Position numbers and translations under genes: made by a program. Source: Candidatus Eisenbacteria bacterium (GTDB lineage: Bacteria; Eisenbacteria; RBG-16-71-46; SZUA-252). Taken from it: a stretch of DNA of 60,143 nucleotides. Under the pieces are notes generated by a model that had not been told where the DNA came from, made no database searches, and saw nothing but the letters and a program-made list of their open reading frames with translations. The stretch is from NCBI GenBank assembly GCA_005893275.1, contig VBOW01000070.1:1-60143 (forward strand). The letters run 5' to 3'. Shown here piece by piece: positions 9,064-18,045 of this stretch (position 1 is the first letter of the stretch; each line of letters starts with the position of its first letter).

Positions 9064-9557
9064 AGGTGGGACAGCTGAAGCCGGCGCGCGGAGCGACCCG
9101 CGCGAAGAAGCGCCGTGGATTGGGCCCGGCGTCGGGCCTGGGCGGAACCGCCGGGCGCGGCCACAAGGGTCAGAGAGCGCGCGCGGGCAAGGGCTCCAAG
9201 GTGCCGCGGTGGTTCGAAGGCGGACAGATGCCGATTCAGCGCCGGGTCCCCAAGCGTGGGTTCGTGAACCCGACGCGGGTGAGCTACCAGGCGGTGAACG
9301 TGGGGTCCCTGGAGCGCTTCGCCGCGGGCGAGGCTGTGAACCGCGAATCGCTGACGGCGAAACGCCTCATCGACCGCGGCGACCGGCCGGTCAAGCTCTT
9401 GGGGGAGGGGGAGGTCAAGGCGGCGTTTCAGATCACCGTCGACGCGGCGAGCGCCACGGCGCGGGCCAAGATCGAGGCCGCGGGCGGGACGATCACGCTT
9501 CCCGCGCCCAAGGCCCGTCGCGCGCGGGGCGAGCGTAAGACGAGAACCGGGGGCTGA
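9060..9557 (+). CDS. rplO: 50S ribosomal protein L15
   Basis: 165 residues. It starts with the glycine-rich extended part [20 protein letters not shown] and [20 protein letters not shown], then [14 protein letters not shown]. The C-terminal globular domain has [17 protein letters not shown] and ends in a short Arg-rich tail. L15 is a late assembly protein of the 50S. It is overlapped by rpmD and followed by secY after 8 nt. Confidence 0.96.
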   Translation: MKVGQLKPARGATRAKKRRGLGPASGLGGTAGRGHKGQRARAGKGSKVPRWFEGGQMPIQRRVPKRGFVNPTRVSYQAVNVGSLERFAAGEAVNRESLTAKRLIDRGDRPVKLLGEGEVKAAFQITVDAASATARAKIEAAGGTITLPAPKARRARGERKTRTGG

Positions 9558-9565
9558 TCGAGGCG

Positions 9566-10873
9566 ATGCTCGAGAGTTTCCAGAACGTATTTCGCATCCC
9601 GGAGCTGAAGCGCCGGGTTTTGTTCACGGTCGCGCTTCTTTGCGTCTACCGCCTGGGCGGGCACGTGCCCACGCCGGGCGTGAACAGCGAAGCGCTGGTC
9701 ACCGCGTTCGCGAGCCAGGCCAACTCGCTCTTCGGCCTCTACGACCTCTTCGTCGGCGGGAGCTTCGCCAAGGCGACGGTCTTCGCGCTCGGGATCATGC
9801 CGTACATCTCGGCTTCGATCATTCTCCAGCTCCTCGGAGCGGTCGTGCCGTACTTCGAGAAGCTCCAGAAGGAGGGGGAGGAAGGCCGGAAGAAGATCAC
9901 GCAGTACACGCGCGTCGGCACGGTGGGTCTCTCGGCGGTTCAGTCGATCGCGTTCGCGAAGTTCCTGGAATCCCTGGGCGCCCAGGGCGTGCCGGTCGTG
10001 CCGCACCCGGGTCCCGCGTTCGAGCTCATGACGATGATCACCCAGACCGCCGGGACGATCCTCATCATGTGGTTGGGCGAGCAGATCACCGAGCGCGGGA
10101 TCGGAAACGGGATCTCGCTGATCATCTTCATAGGGATTGTGGCGCGGTTCCCGGCCGACATCGTGAACAGCATCCGGGCGCTGCGGGTCGGGACGCTCTC
10201 GCCGATCGTGGCGATCCTCGTGGTGGCGATCATGGTGGCGGTGATCGCCGCGGTCGTCGCGATGACCCAGGCACAGCGCAAGATTCCGGTGCAATACGCG
10301 AAGCGGGTCGTGGGCCGGAAGATGTACGGCGGGCAGAGCACCCACATTCCGCTCCGGGTGAACACGGCGGGCGTGATTCCGATCATCTTTGCGCAGTCGG
10401 TGATCATGCTCCCGAGCACGCTCGCGCTCTATTTTCACGGGAACGCCGTGATCCAGGGGCTCTCGACCCTTTTCTCGGTCGGGAGCATCGTTCACGTCGT
10501 GGTCTACTCGGTCACGATCATCTTCTTCACGTATTTCTACACCGCCATCGTCCTCAATCCGACCGACATGGCGGACAACATGAAAAAGTACGGCGGCTTC
10601 ATCCCGGGGATCCGCCCCGGGCGGAAGACCTCCGAGTACATCGACCGGGTCCTCTCTCGCATCACGCTGCCGGGGGCCGTTTTCCTGGCGCTGATCGCGG
10701 TGCTCCCGGACATCCTGATCCGCCGATTCAACGTTCCGTTCTATTTCGGCGGGACCAGCGTCCTGATCGTGGTCGGCGTAGCGCTCGACACGTTACAGCA
10801 GATGGAATCCCATCTGCTGATGCGCCACTATGAAGGTTTCGTCAAGAGCGGCAAGCTCCGGGGCCGCCGATGA
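9566..10873 (+). CDS. secY: Protein translocase subunit SecY
   Basis: 435 residues, standard length, with the expected ten hydrophobic segments. Clear family features are the start FRIPELKRRVLFTVALL, the plug region FGLYDLFVGGSFAKATVFAL, GIMPYISASIILQLL, the cytoplasmic loop with AQRKIPVQYAKRVVGRKMYG, the segment IPLRVNTAGVIPIIFAQS, and the C-terminal loop RPGRKTSEYIDRVLSRITLP. SecY forms the inner-membrane channel for secreted and membrane proteins, with SecE and SecG encoded elsewhere. Its stop overlaps the adk start (ATGA). Confidence 0.98.
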   Translation: MLESFQNVFRIPELKRRVLFTVALLCVYRLGGHVPTPGVNSEALVTAFASQANSLFGLYDLFVGGSFAKATVFALGIMPYISASIILQLLGAVVPYFEKLQKEGEEGRKKITQYTRVGTVGLSAVQSIAFAKFLESLGAQGVPVVPHPGPAFELMTMITQTAGTILIMWLGEQITERGIGNGISLIIFIGIVARFPADIVNSIRALRVGTLSPIVAILVVAIMVAVIAAVVAMTQAQRKIPVQYAKRVVGRKMYGGQSTHIPLRVNTAGVIPIIFAQSVIMLPSTLALYFHGNAVIQGLSTLFSVGSIVHVVVYSVTIIFFTYFYTAIVLNPTDMADNMKKYGGFIPGIRPGRKTSEYIDRVLSRITLPGAVFLALIAVLPDILIRRFNVPFYFGGTSVLIVVGVALDTLQQMESHLLMRHYEGFVKSGKLRGRR

Positions 10874-11514
10874 GAGTGGTGCTCCTCGGACCGCCGGGGA
10901 GCGGCAAGGGCACACACGGCAAGCGGCTCTCGGAATCGCTCGGGGTGCCGCTGGTCGCGACCGGGGACATTCTGCGCCAGGCGATCGCGGAAGGCACCGC
11001 GCTCGGCAAGAGCGCGCAGGAGCAGGTCAAATCGGGGCGGCTCGTTCCCGACGAGACCGTGCTCGGCCTCATCGAGACGAGGCTCGGGCGCCGTGACGCG
11101 CAGCGCGGGTTTATCCTGGACGGATTCCCGCGCACCGTCGCCCAGGCCGAGGGGCTGAAGGGCCTCCTCGGGGAGGGGCCGCTCGACCGGGTCCTGAACC
11201 TCGTGGTCCCGACCGAGGTCGTCGTGAATCGTCTGAAGGACCGCTGGCTCTGCGCGAATTGCGGGGCCATCTACAATACGAGCACGGCTCGGCCCAAGGT
11301 CGCAGGACGCTGCGATGTGTGCGGAGGCGCGCTCACACAGAGGGCGGACGACGAGCCCGAGACGGTGCGGAAGCGCCTCGAAGTGTACGCGCGGGAGACC
11401 GCGCCCCTCGTGGCATACTACGAACGGGAAGGCGTCCTCCGAAACGTGGATGCGTCGGGACCCGCCGCGGATGTCTACGCGGCGATCCAGCGCATCATCG
11501 GGAAGGCCGCCTGA
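10870..11514 (+). CDS. adk: Adenylate kinase, zinc-lid type
   Basis: 214 residues. The P-loop GPPGSGKGTHGKRLSE is at residues 7-22. The AMP-binding region (GDILRQAI) and LDGFPRTVAQAEGL follow. The LID domain contains two Cys pairs, CANC and CDVC (about residues 129-152), so it should bind zinc, as in Gram-positive and many other enzymes. The end has RLEVYARETAPLVAYYEREG. It converts ATP and AMP to two ADP. The gene lies between secY and map, the common arrangement. Confidence 0.98.
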   Translation: MRVVLLGPPGSGKGTHGKRLSESLGVPLVATGDILRQAIAEGTALGKSAQEQVKSGRLVPDETVLGLIETRLGRRDAQRGFILDGFPRTVAQAEGLKGLLGEGPLDRVLNLVVPTEVVVNRLKDRWLCANCGAIYNTSTARPKVAGRCDVCGGALTQRADDEPETVRKRLEVYARETAPLVAYYEREGVLRNVDASGPAADVYAAIQRIIGKAA

Positions 11515-11537
11515 GCGGCGTCCGGGTCGAGGAAACG

Positions 11538-12296
11538 GTGATCCAGATCCACGAGCTGGACGAGGTGGAGTTCATCCGCGAGAGCGCCCAAATCGTGGGG
11601 CGATGTCTGTTGATGCTCTCGCGTGAGATCCGCCCCGGCGTGAGCACGTTGGATCTGGACCGTCGAGCCGAGGCGTTCATCCGGGACTCGGGAGGCGAGC
11701 CGGCGTTCAAGGGATATCGCGGGTTTCCCGCGAGCATCTGCGCCTCGATCAACGAGGAAGTGGTGCATGGCATTCCGAGCGCGAGCCGAATCCTCCGCGA
11801 GGGGGACATCATCTCGCTGGATATCGGCGTGAAGCGCGCGGGTTTCTTCGGGGACGCCGCGCACACGTACCCGGTCGGGCAGGTGAGCCCGACCGCGACG
11901 ATGCTCCTCGAGGCGACGAGGCGCGCTCTGGAGGCGGGGATCGAACAGGCAAGACCGGGAAACCGCGTTTCGGATATCTCGGCCGCGATCGAGCGGGAAG
12001 CGACGCGCCACCGATTCCGCGTGGTCCGCGCGCTCGTCGGGCACGGGATCGGACGGGAGCTTCACGAGGAGCCCCAGGTGCCCAATTACGGGCGCACGGG
12101 GGAGGGGCCAAAGCTCCAGGAAGGGATGGTGCTCGCGATCGAACCGATGGTGAACGCGGGCACCGCGGAAGTGCTGACCCTGCCGGACCAGTGGACGGTC
12201 GTGACGGCGGACCGGGGTCTTTCGGCCCACTTCGAGCACACCGTCGCGATCGGCGCCGCCGGGCCGGTGATCCTCTCCAGGGTCGAGGCCGACTAG
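11538..12296 (+). CDS. map: Type I methionine aminopeptidase
   Basis: 252 residues from a GTG at 11538, chosen because GAGGAAAC lies just upstream and [20 protein letters not shown] matches family starts; the frame is open upstream into adk, where it is a shadow. Metal ligands are visible as [19 protein letters not shown] (two Asp), the His of [20 protein letters not shown], the Glu of [11 protein letters not shown], and the late Glu of [11 protein letters not shown]. It removes the initiator Met from new proteins in the cytoplasm. Confidence 0.96.
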   Translation: MIQIHELDEVEFIRESAQIVGRCLLMLSREIRPGVSTLDLDRRAEAFIRDSGGEPAFKGYRGFPASICASINEEVVHGIPSASRILREGDIISLDIGVKRAGFFGDAAHTYPVGQVSPTATMLLEATRRALEAGIEQARPGNRVSDISAAIEREATRHRFRVVRALVGHGIGRELHEEPQVPNYGRTGEGPKLQEGMVLAIEPMVNAGTAEVLTLPDQWTVVTADRGLSAHFEHTVAIGAAGPVILSRVEAD

Positions 12297-12300
12297 GGGA

Positions 12301-12519
12301 ATGGCGAAAGAAGAAGGGGTCCAGGTCGAAGGAACGGTCGTCGAGCCGCTCCCGAACGCCATGTTTCGTGTGGAGCTGGAAAACGGCCACAAGGTTCTGG
12401 CCCACATCTCGGGCAAGATGAGGATGAACTTCATCAAGATCCTGCCCGGGGACAAGGTCACGGTGGAGCTTTCGCCCTACGATCTGAATCGCGGGCGGAT
12501 CATCTACCGATACAAATAG
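12301..12519 (+). CDS. infA: Translation initiation factor IF-1
   Basis: 72 residues, exactly IF-1 size. It begins [20 protein letters not shown], followed by [40 protein letters not shown] and the end [11 protein letters not shown]. It is a single S1-type OB fold that binds the A site of the 30S subunit. It starts 4 nt after map; rpmJ follows. Confidence 0.98.
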   Translation: MAKEEGVQVEGTVVEPLPNAMFRVELENGHKVLAHISGKMRMNFIKILPGDKVTVELSPYDLNRGRIIYRYK

Positions 12520-12546
12520 ACGGGTAGCGCTCGGAGGAGAGCGGGC

Positions 12547-12660
12547 ATGAAAGTGAAAGCATCCGTTACGAGGATTTGCGAGCACTGCAAGGTCGTCCGG
12601 CGCAAGGGGGTCGTGCGCATCATCTGCAAGAACCCGCGCCACAAGCAGCGTCAGGGTTAG
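12547..12660 (+). CDS. rpmJ: 50S ribosomal protein L36, zinc-binding form
   Basis: 37 residues: [20 protein letters not shown], then [17 protein letters not shown] and TAG. The Cys/Cys/Cys/His zinc set (CEHC, CKNPRH) is complete, so this is the zinc-binding L36. GGAGAG lies 7-12 nt upstream of the ATG. Located between infA and rpsM, as in most bacteria. Confidence 0.97.
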   Translation: MKVKASVTRICEHCKVVRRKGVVRIICKNPRHKQRQG

Positions 12661-12675
12661 GCAAGGAGGAGCGTC

Positions 12676-13086
12676 TTGGCTCGTATCGCCGGAGTCGATC
12701 TGCCGAACGAAAAGCGCATTGAAATCGCGCTGACGTACATCTTTGGGATCGGACGGCCGACGTCGCAGAAGATTCTCGCGATGACCGGCGTCAGCCCCGA
12801 CACGCGCGTGAAAGGTCTCACCGAAGAGGAAACCGGCCGCCTGCGCCAGGTGATCGAGTCGCAGCTCAAGGTCGAAGGAGCGCGGCGCAGCGAGGTCGCG
12901 ATGAACATCAAGCGCCTGATGGATATCGGCGCCTATCGGGGCCTCCGGCACCGGAAGAATCTTCCGGTCCGAGGGCAGCGCACCCGGACGAACGCGCGGA
13001 CCCGGAAGGGTCCCAAGAAGACCGCGGGCGCGATGAAGAGGATCGCGGCCGCTCCGAAGCGTCCGGCGCCGAAGCCGTCAGCCTGA
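12676..13086 (+). CDS. rpsM: 30S ribosomal protein S13 (TTG start)
   Basis: 136 residues starting at TTG, with AAGGAGG at 12662-12668 upstream. The start [20 protein letters not shown], the helix-two-turn-helix region and [29 protein letters not shown] are clear. The tail after residue 122 is a short Ala/Pro/Lys extension. S13 bridges the subunits at the head and touches P-site tRNA. First gene of the alpha block. Confidence 0.96.
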   Translation: MARIAGVDLPNEKRIEIALTYIFGIGRPTSQKILAMTGVSPDTRVKGLTEEETGRLRQVIESQLKVEGARRSEVAMNIKRLMDIGAYRGLRHRKNLPVRGQRTRTNARTRKGPKKTAGAMKRIAAAPKRPAPKPSA

Positions 13087-13102
13087 TCGAGAGGAGAACC
13101 GA

Positions 13103-13516
13103 GTGGCGGAAGCACCAGCAACAGCACCCGCGGTAGCACCGAAGCCAAAGAAGAAGCGCGAGCGGAAGGTGGGCATCAACGGAATCGCCCACGTCCAATC
13201 CACGTTCAACAACACGATCGTGACGATCACCGACATGGACGGGCACACCGTGGCCTGGGCCAGCGCCGGGAAGGTCGGGTTCAAGGGCTCGCGCAAGAGC
13301 ACGCCGTTCGCGGCGCAGATCTCCGCCGAGTCGGCCGCGAAAGAGGCGATCTCGCTGGGTTTGAAGAAAGTCGAAGTGTGGGTGAAGGGACCGGGCTCCG
13401 GCCGCGAGGCGGCGATCCGATCGTTGCAGGCGGCGGGGCTCGACATTTCCGCCATCAAGGACGTCACGCCCATTCCTCACAATGGTTGCCGCCCGCCCAA
13501 GAGGCGTCGCGTCTAG
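13103..13516 (+). CDS. rpsK: 30S ribosomal protein S11 (GTG start)
   Basis: 137 residues, starting at GTG after GAGAGGAGAA. About 20 N-terminal Ala/Pro/Lys residues precede the core, which reads [20 protein letters not shown], then [20 protein letters not shown] and the end [19 protein letters not shown]11 lies in the platform near the mRNA exit. Gap of 63 nt to rpsD. Confidence 0.97.
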   Translation: MAEAPATAPAVAPKPKKKRERKVGINGIAHVQSTFNNTIVTITDMDGHTVAWASAGKVGFKGSRKSTPFAAQISAESAAKEAISLGLKKVEVWVKGPGSGREAAIRSLQAAGLDISAIKDVTPIPHNGCRPPKRRRV

Positions 13517-13579
13517 TGGGCGAACGCCTCGTGACGAAGAGCGGCGAAGAGAGAAAGAAGGAGGTTTAAAGCACAACCT

Positions 13580-14209
13580 ATGGCGACGTATCGCGAAGCA
13601 AAGTGCCGGCTCTGCCGCCGGGAGGGAGAGAAGCTCTTCCTCAAAGGAACGCGCTGCTTCACGGAGAAGTGCGCGTTCGAACGCCGCGGCTACGCGCCCG
13701 GTGAGCACGGGAAGGACCGCCGCTCCAAGGAAACGAGCTACGGTCTCCAGCTCCGAATGAAGCAAAAGACGCGGCGTATCTACGGCGTTCTGGAGCGGCA
13801 GTTCCGGAATTACTTCGCGAAGGCGGAGGGTCAGAAGGGCGTCACCGGCGAAAACCTGCTTTTGAAGCTCGAGCGGCGCCTCGACAACATCGTGTTCCGG
13901 ATGGGGTTCGCCTCCTCCCGATCGGCGGCCCGGCAGCTCGTGCGGCACCGGCATTTTACGGTGAACGAGCGGATCGTGGATATCCCGAGCTTCGAGGTGA
14001 AGATTGGGGACGAGGTCCGCGTGCGCCCAAACAGCAAGAACGTGCCGTTCATCTTGGGATCGATCGAGCAGAGCAAGGGGCGCGAGATGATGAACTGGAT
14101 CTCGGTGGACTACGAAAAGTTCGCCGGCCGCATCCTCGAGTATCCGACGCGCGCCAATATTCCGACGAAAGTCTCGGAGCAGCTCATCGTCGAGCTTTAC
14201 TCGAAATAA
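13580..14209 (+). CDS. rpsD: 30S ribosomal protein S4, Cys-containing type
   Basis: 209 residues. The N-terminus carries CRLCRREGEKLFLKGTRC and a further Cys in FTEKCAFERRGYAPGEHG, so it is the zinc-binding (C+) form. The S4 RNA-binding fold follows: LERRLDNIVFRMGFASSRSA, ARQLVRHRHFTVNERIVDIP. S4 starts 16S assembly and in E. coli represses the alpha operon. Start ATG at 13580; the frame preceding it (13566) holds no ribosome-binding site closer than GGAGGTTTAAAG at 13560-13571. Confidence 0.97.
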   Translation: MATYREAKCRLCRREGEKLFLKGTRCFTEKCAFERRGYAPGEHGKDRRSKETSYGLQLRMKQKTRRIYGVLERQFRNYFAKAEGQKGVTGENLLLKLERRLDNIVFRMGFASSRSAARQLVRHRHFTVNERIVDIPSFEVKIGDEVRVRPNSKNVPFILGSIEQSKGREMMNWISVDYEKFAGRILEYPTRANIPTKVSEQLIVELYSK

Positions 14210-14238
14210 CCGGAGTCTCACGGAGGTAGGAGACCATT

Positions 14239-15231
14239 ATGAAGTGGAAGAATCTGCAAATGCCGAAGAACGTCGAGGTGGACGACAAGGCCTCGACGAA
14301 CCGTTACGGCAAGTTCACCGTCGAGCCGCTCGAGCGGGGATTCGGTGTCACGCTGGCGAACGCGTTGCGCCGGGCGCTTCTGTCTTCGCTTCCTGGCGCG
14401 GCGGTGACCGCCGTCAAGATCGACAGCGTCCAGCACGAGTTCTCGACCATGCCCGGCATCAAGGAAGACGTGCCCGAGATCCTGCTCAACTTGAAGCAGA
14501 TGCGCTTCAAGATCCACAGCGAGGGGCCGAAGACCGCGACGTTCGACGCGCGGGGCGCGGGGGAGGTGAAGGCGGGCGACTTGAAGGCGGATCCGGATAT
14601 CGAGCTGCTGAACCCCGAGCTTCACATCGCGACGCTGAACAAAGACGGCGAGTTCCGCGCCGAGGTCGAGATCGGCGCCGGGCGCGGCTACGTCGCCGCG
14701 GAGAATCAGCCCACGGTCGACCGCCCGATCGGGGTCGTCCCGGTGGATTCGCTCTTCTCGCCGGTCACGAAGGTCAACTTCGAGGTTGAGAACACCCGGA
14801 TCGGCCAGCGCATCGACTACGACAAGCTGACGCTCGAGATCTGGACCGACGGGAGCGTGCTCCCCTCGGACGCGCTCGCCTACGCGGCGAAAATTCTGAA
14901 GGACCACTTCGCCCTCTTCGTGCACTTCGAGGAGGAGATCGTCGAAGAGGTGGAAGAGGAAGTGGACGAGGAGTTCCTGCGCATCAAGACCCTGCTCGAG
15001 CGGAGCGTCGAGGAGCTGGAGCTTTCGGTGCGCTCGTCCAATTGCCTGAAGGCGGCCGACATCAAAACGATCGGCGATCTGGTGCAGAAGTCGGAGCCGG
15101 AGATGCTCAAGTACCGCAATTTCGGCCGGAAGTCGCTCAAGGAGATCGCGGACATCCTGGCCGGCATGGGCCTTCACTTCGGCATGGACGTTTCGAAGTA
15201 CAAACTCGGGGAGAAAATCGAGGCTGCCTGA
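14239..15231 (+). CDS. rpoA: DNA-directed RNA polymerase subunit alpha
   Basis: 330 residues. The N-terminal dimerisation domain shows [40 protein letters not shown] and [20 protein letters not shown]; the insert domain has [21 protein letters not shown] Glu-rich stretch ([18 protein letters not shown], about residues 231-248) leads into the C-terminal domain: [40 protein letters not shown], the part that binds UP elements and activators. The acidic linker is typical of some lineages. The stop overlaps rplQ (TGATG). Confidence 0.98.
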   Translation: MKWKNLQMPKNVEVDDKASTNRYGKFTVEPLERGFGVTLANALRRALLSSLPGAAVTAVKIDSVQHEFSTMPGIKEDVPEILLNLKQMRFKIHSEGPKTATFDARGAGEVKAGDLKADPDIELLNPELHIATLNKDGEFRAEVEIGAGRGYVAAENQPTVDRPIGVVPVDSLFSPVTKVNFEVENTRIGQRIDYDKLTLEIWTDGSVLPSDALAYAAKILKDHFALFVHFEEEIVEEVEEEVDEEFLRIKTLLERSVEELELSVRSSNCLKAADIKTIGDLVQKSEPEMLKYRNFGRKSLKEIADILAGMGLHFGMDVSKYKLGEKIEAA

Positions 15232-15872
15232 TGCGCCACCGCAAAGACCATCGTAAGCTCAGCCGCACCCACTCGCACCGCAGGGCTCTCCTCCGGAATC
15301 TCGTGACGAGCTTGATCCAGCACGAGCGGATCGAGACCACGCTCGCCAAGGCGAAGGAGGCGCGCCGTGTCGGCGAGCGCATGATCACCTTCGCAAAGCG
15401 GGGCGATCTCTCGGCGCGGCGCCAGGTGGCGCGATTCGTCCACGGCGGGGACAACGTCCGGAAGCTGTTCGAGACGGTCGCGCCCTGGTACGAGACCCGG
15501 AACGGCGGGTACACGCGCATCTTGAAGATCGGCCGCCGCCTCGGCGACGCGGGCGAAATGGCGCTCCTCGAGCTCGTGAAATCTCCCGAGCTGAAAGAGA
15601 AGCTCCGCAAGGAAGAGGAAGCCGCGGCGAAGGCCGCGAAGGCCGCGGGAAAATTGGCGCCGGCACGAGGCAAAGGGGCCAAGGAAGCGGCCGCGGAAGG
15701 CGCCGCGGCCGGTGGAGGGGTGGGCGGCGCGGCCGAAGAGAGGAAGGGCCGTGGCGCGAGGGAGAAGAAGGCGGCCCCCACGAAGCCCGACCGTCCCGGC
15801 AAGGGCGTGGCGCCTCCGAAGACCGGCAAGGCGCCGACCCGTGCGAGGCAGAAAGGGAAGTCGGGCGAGTAG
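15231..15872 (+). CDS. rplQ: 50S ribosomal protein L17 with low-complexity C-terminal tail
   Basis: 213 residues; L17 is normally 115-130. The family core is residues 1-120: [40 protein letters not shown], then [20 protein letters not shown] and MALLELV. The remaining about 90 residues are Ala/Lys/Gly/Pro-rich without clear fold. The ATG overlaps the rpoA stop. It is the last gene of the ribosomal operon; an intrinsic terminator starts 50 nt after its stop. Confidence 0.96.
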   Translation: MRHRKDHRKLSRTHSHRRALLRNLVTSLIQHERIETTLAKAKEARRVGERMITFAKRGDLSARRQVARFVHGGDNVRKLFETVAPWYETRNGGYTRILKIGRRLGDAGEMALLELVKSPELKEKLRKEEEAAAKAAKAAGKLAPARGKGAKEAAAEGAAAGGGVGGAAEERKGRGAREKKAAPTKPDRPGKGVAPPKTGKAPTRARQKGKSGE

Positions 15873-15890
15873 CGCCTGAATCGCAGCGCC

Positions 15891-17150
15891 GTGGCGCCGC
15901 AGAAAATCGGATCGATACGGACGGGCGGGAGGCTATCCCGCCCGATTTTTTTGGCGGCGATCGCCACGGCGGTCGTCCTGGCCGCGCTGGGCGTGCGTAC
16001 GACCGAGGCGGGTCGCCGCGATATCGCCGAGGAGACGCGCGCGATCTGGGTCGTGCGCTACTCGCTCAACACCATGGGGAGCGTGGACCGCGTGGTCGAG
16101 ATCGCGACCCAGATGAACGCGAACACGCTGCTCGTCCAGGTTCGCGGCCGCGGGGACGCCTACTACCAGTCGGATCTGGCGCCTCGGGGCGAGGAGCTCG
16201 AGGCGATGCCGCGCGATTACGATCCTTTCATGCGCATGATCGAGCGCGCCCACGCGCAGGGGCTCGAGGTGCAGGCCTGGATCAACGTGTATTTGGTGTG
16301 GTCGGCGGGCCGCCCGCCGCGGTCTCAGCTCCACGTCGTGAACGCGCATCCCGACTGGATCGCCGTGCGCTCCGACGGCAAGAAACTCGTCGAGATGGTC
16401 CCGGAGGAATTCGAGGAGGAGCGCGTCGAGGGGATGTATCTCGCGCCGGGAAACCCCGAGGTCCGCCGGCACCTGCGCGAGATCGTCCGCGAGATCGTCA
16501 CCCGCTATCCGGTCGACGGAATCCATCTCGATTACGTGCGGAATCCGGAGCCCGACGTAGGCTACGACACCGGTACCCGCACCGCGTTCATGCGCGAGTT
16601 CGGGGTCGATCCGGCCCAGATCGCCTCTCCCGATACCACCCTGCTTGCCGTGGTCGGCACGGAAGGCATCACGGACCTGAGGGCGCGCTGGATGCAGTGG
16701 CAGCGCGAGCAGGTGACGGCGCTCGTGCGCGACGTGAGGAACGACCTGGATCTGATCAACCCCAAGCTCAAGCTCACCGCCGCGGTGATCGCCGACCAGA
16801 CCGCGGCGCTGAACCGGTATCTGCAAGAGTGGCCGACCTGGCTCCGCACCGGGCTCCTGGATGCGGCGATCCCGATGGCCTACTCGACCAACACCACCAC
16901 GGTCGTGCGCCAGCTCTCGGCCGCGCGCTCGATCCCCACAGAGCATCATCTGTACGCCGGAATCGCGATCTATAACGAGGGGGCGCGAGATGCCGCGGAC
17001 AAGATCCGTCGCGCGCGGGAGCTCGGCGTGGACGGGATCGCGCTCTTCTCCTACGACGCGCTGGCCGCGCGCACCGGCTACGCGCGGGCGCTCAAGACGT
17101 GGTCGTTTCGCGAGCCGGCGGAGCCGAAGCCGATGGAGTGGAAAAAATGA
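15891..17150 (+). CDS. Secreted GHL10/DUF187-type glycosyl hydrolase-like protein
   Basis: Up to 419 residues. A hydrophobic segment (residues 19-40, IFLAAIATAVVLAALG) looks like a signal peptide. The body is a TIM-barrel of the glycoside-hydrolase-like 10 family (YngK type): EETRAIWVVRYSLNTM, ANTLLVQVRGRGDAYY, GLEVQAWINVYLVW, VDGIHLDYVRNPEPDVGYD, LDAAIPMAYSTN and GVDGIALFSYDAL. Such proteins act on cell-envelope or storage glycans; the substrate here is unknown. The GTG at 15891 has no ribosome-binding site and precedes the operon terminator; an in-frame TTG at 15951 would give a shorter protein still starting before the hydrophobic segment. Start therefore uncertain. Confidence 0.85.
   Translation: MAPQKIGSIRTGGRLSRPIFLAAIATAVVLAALGVRTTEAGRRDIAEETRAIWVVRYSLNTMGSVDRVVEIATQMNANTLLVQVRGRGDAYYQSDLAPRGEELEAMPRDYDPFMRMIERAHAQGLEVQAWINVYLVWSAGRPPRSQLHVVNAHPDWIAVRSDGKKLVEMVPEEFEEERVEGMYLAPGNPEVRRHLREIVREIVTRYPVDGIHLDYVRNPEPDVGYDTGTRTAFMREFGVDPAQIASPDTTLLAVVGTEGITDLRARWMQWQREQVTALVRDVRNDLDLINPKLKLTAAVIADQTAALNRYLQEWPTWLRTGLLDAAIPMAYSTNTTTVVRQLSAARSIPTEHHLYAGIAIYNEGARDAADKIRRARELGVDGIALFSYDALAARTGYARALKTWSFREPAEPKPMEWKK
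15922..15952 (+). terminator. Strong intrinsic terminator of the ribosomal operon
   Basis: CGGGCGGGA (15922-15930), loop GGCTA, TCCCGCCCG (15936-15944), then A and seven T (15946-15952). This is a perfect 9-bp GC-rich stem with a U-tract. It sits 50 nt after the rplQ stop. It also lies inside the first 20 codons of the next open frame (GTG at 15891), which matters for that gene's start and expression. Confidence 0.9.
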
Positions 17151-17153
17151 TGC

Positions 17154-17180
17154 GGCCCCGGTAGGCGGGCTACCGGGGCC
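17154..17180 (-). terminator. Bidirectional terminator between convergent genes
   Basis: Perfect 11-bp inverted repeat GGCCCCGGTAG / CTACCGGGGCC with loop GCGGG. On the minus strand the stem is followed by GCATCATTTTTT, a proper U-tract, so it should end transcription of the VOC gene at 17209-17682. On the plus strand no T-run follows, so termination of the GHL10 gene would rely on the stem alone. Confidence 0.8.
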
Positions 17181-17208
17181 GGCGTTCCAGTGCAGCGAGG
17201 GCGCTAGC

Positions 17209-17682
17209 TCACCTCGCTCCCGCCATCTGCTTCATGAACTCCTCCTGGCCCTTTTTCATCTCTTGCGGCGAGACATCTTTGACATGGGTCGCGATCGTCC
17301 ACTTGTGGCCGAAGGGATCCTCGAAGCTGCCCATGCGGTCCCCCCAGAACATGTCCGTGACGGGGTAGATCTGCTTGCCGCCCGCCTCGATCGCCTTCTT
17401 GAACGCTGAATCCACGTTCTCGACGTAGAGATAGAGGCTGATGGGACAGCCGCCGACAGTCTGCGCCGAACGTGAGCCCATTACCTCGTCGTTCATCATG
17501 ATGATGGAGTTTCCAATCTGGATCTCGGCGTGCATGATCTTGCCGTCGGGGCCCGGCATTCGCATTCGCTCCGTCGCGCCGAGCGCCTTCTTGTAGAACT
17601 CGATCACGCGCGGCGTGTCCTTCACGGTGATCGACGGCGTGACGCTGGTGTAGCCAGGTGGGATTGGTTTCACGTTGGCCAT
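17209..17682 (-). CDS. VOC-family (glyoxalase/PhnB-like) protein
   Basis: 157 residues from the ATG at 17682, chosen because GGAGGA lies 8 nt upstream; the frame is open far upstream but that part looks non-coding. The two beta-alpha-beta-beta-beta halves are visible: SVTPSITVKDTPRVIEFYKK with GKIMHAEIQIGNSIIMMNDE, then YLYVENVDSAFKKAIEAGGK and GDRMGSFEDPFGHKWTIATH. PhnB-like VOC proteins are common, mostly of unknown substrate. The C-terminus has an EEFMKQM helix, often seen in this subgroup. Convergent with the GHL10 gene. Confidence 0.85.
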   Translation of the reverse strand: MANVKPIPPGYTSVTPSITVKDTPRVIEFYKKALGATERMRMPGPDGKIMHAEIQIGNSIIMMNDEVMGSRSAQTVGGCPISLYLYVENVDSAFKKAIEAGGKQIYPVTDMFWGDRMGSFEDPFGHKWTIATHVKDVSPQEMKKGQEEFMKQMAGAR

Positions 17683-17970
17683 CGGCGGAATCCTCCATGA
17701 TTGAGTTGGGCGTATGTGCGGGGCGGTTGCGGCCGTCGAGAGACGGACGCTAATTATTACACCCTCCGAGATGAATTGCTCCATCGGGGAATCGCTTGTT
17801 TTGGAACCGCCGAAGCGGGCGGGGAAGTGCTTGCCCGGCGCAGGCGGCTTGGGGTAGAATTCGTGGCTCAAGTTCGGCGGCCGTAGGTCGATAAGCCGCT
17901 GAGCTTCAAGAGGTTGGGGGCCGCTTCCGAGATGTGTCGCGCCGGTCGCATTCGCCCCCTTCACTACCAT

Positions 17971-18045
17971 TCCTGAGTAGCTCAATGGCAGAGCATCCGG
18001 CTGTTAACCGGAGGGTTGTAGGTTCGAGTCCTACCTCAGGAGCCA
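17971..18045 (+). tRNA. tRNA-Asn (anticodon GTT)
   Basis: Full cloverleaf. Acceptor stem TCCTGAG (17971-17977) pairs with CTCAGGA (18035-18041); D arm TAGCTCAATGGCAGAGCA; anticodon stem CCGG/CCGG around loop CTGTTAA, giving anticodon GTT; T arm GTAGGTTCGAGTCCTAC. Discriminator G at 18042 and an encoded CCA (18043-18045). A 230-bp repeated element starts right at its 3' end. Confidence 0.96.
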
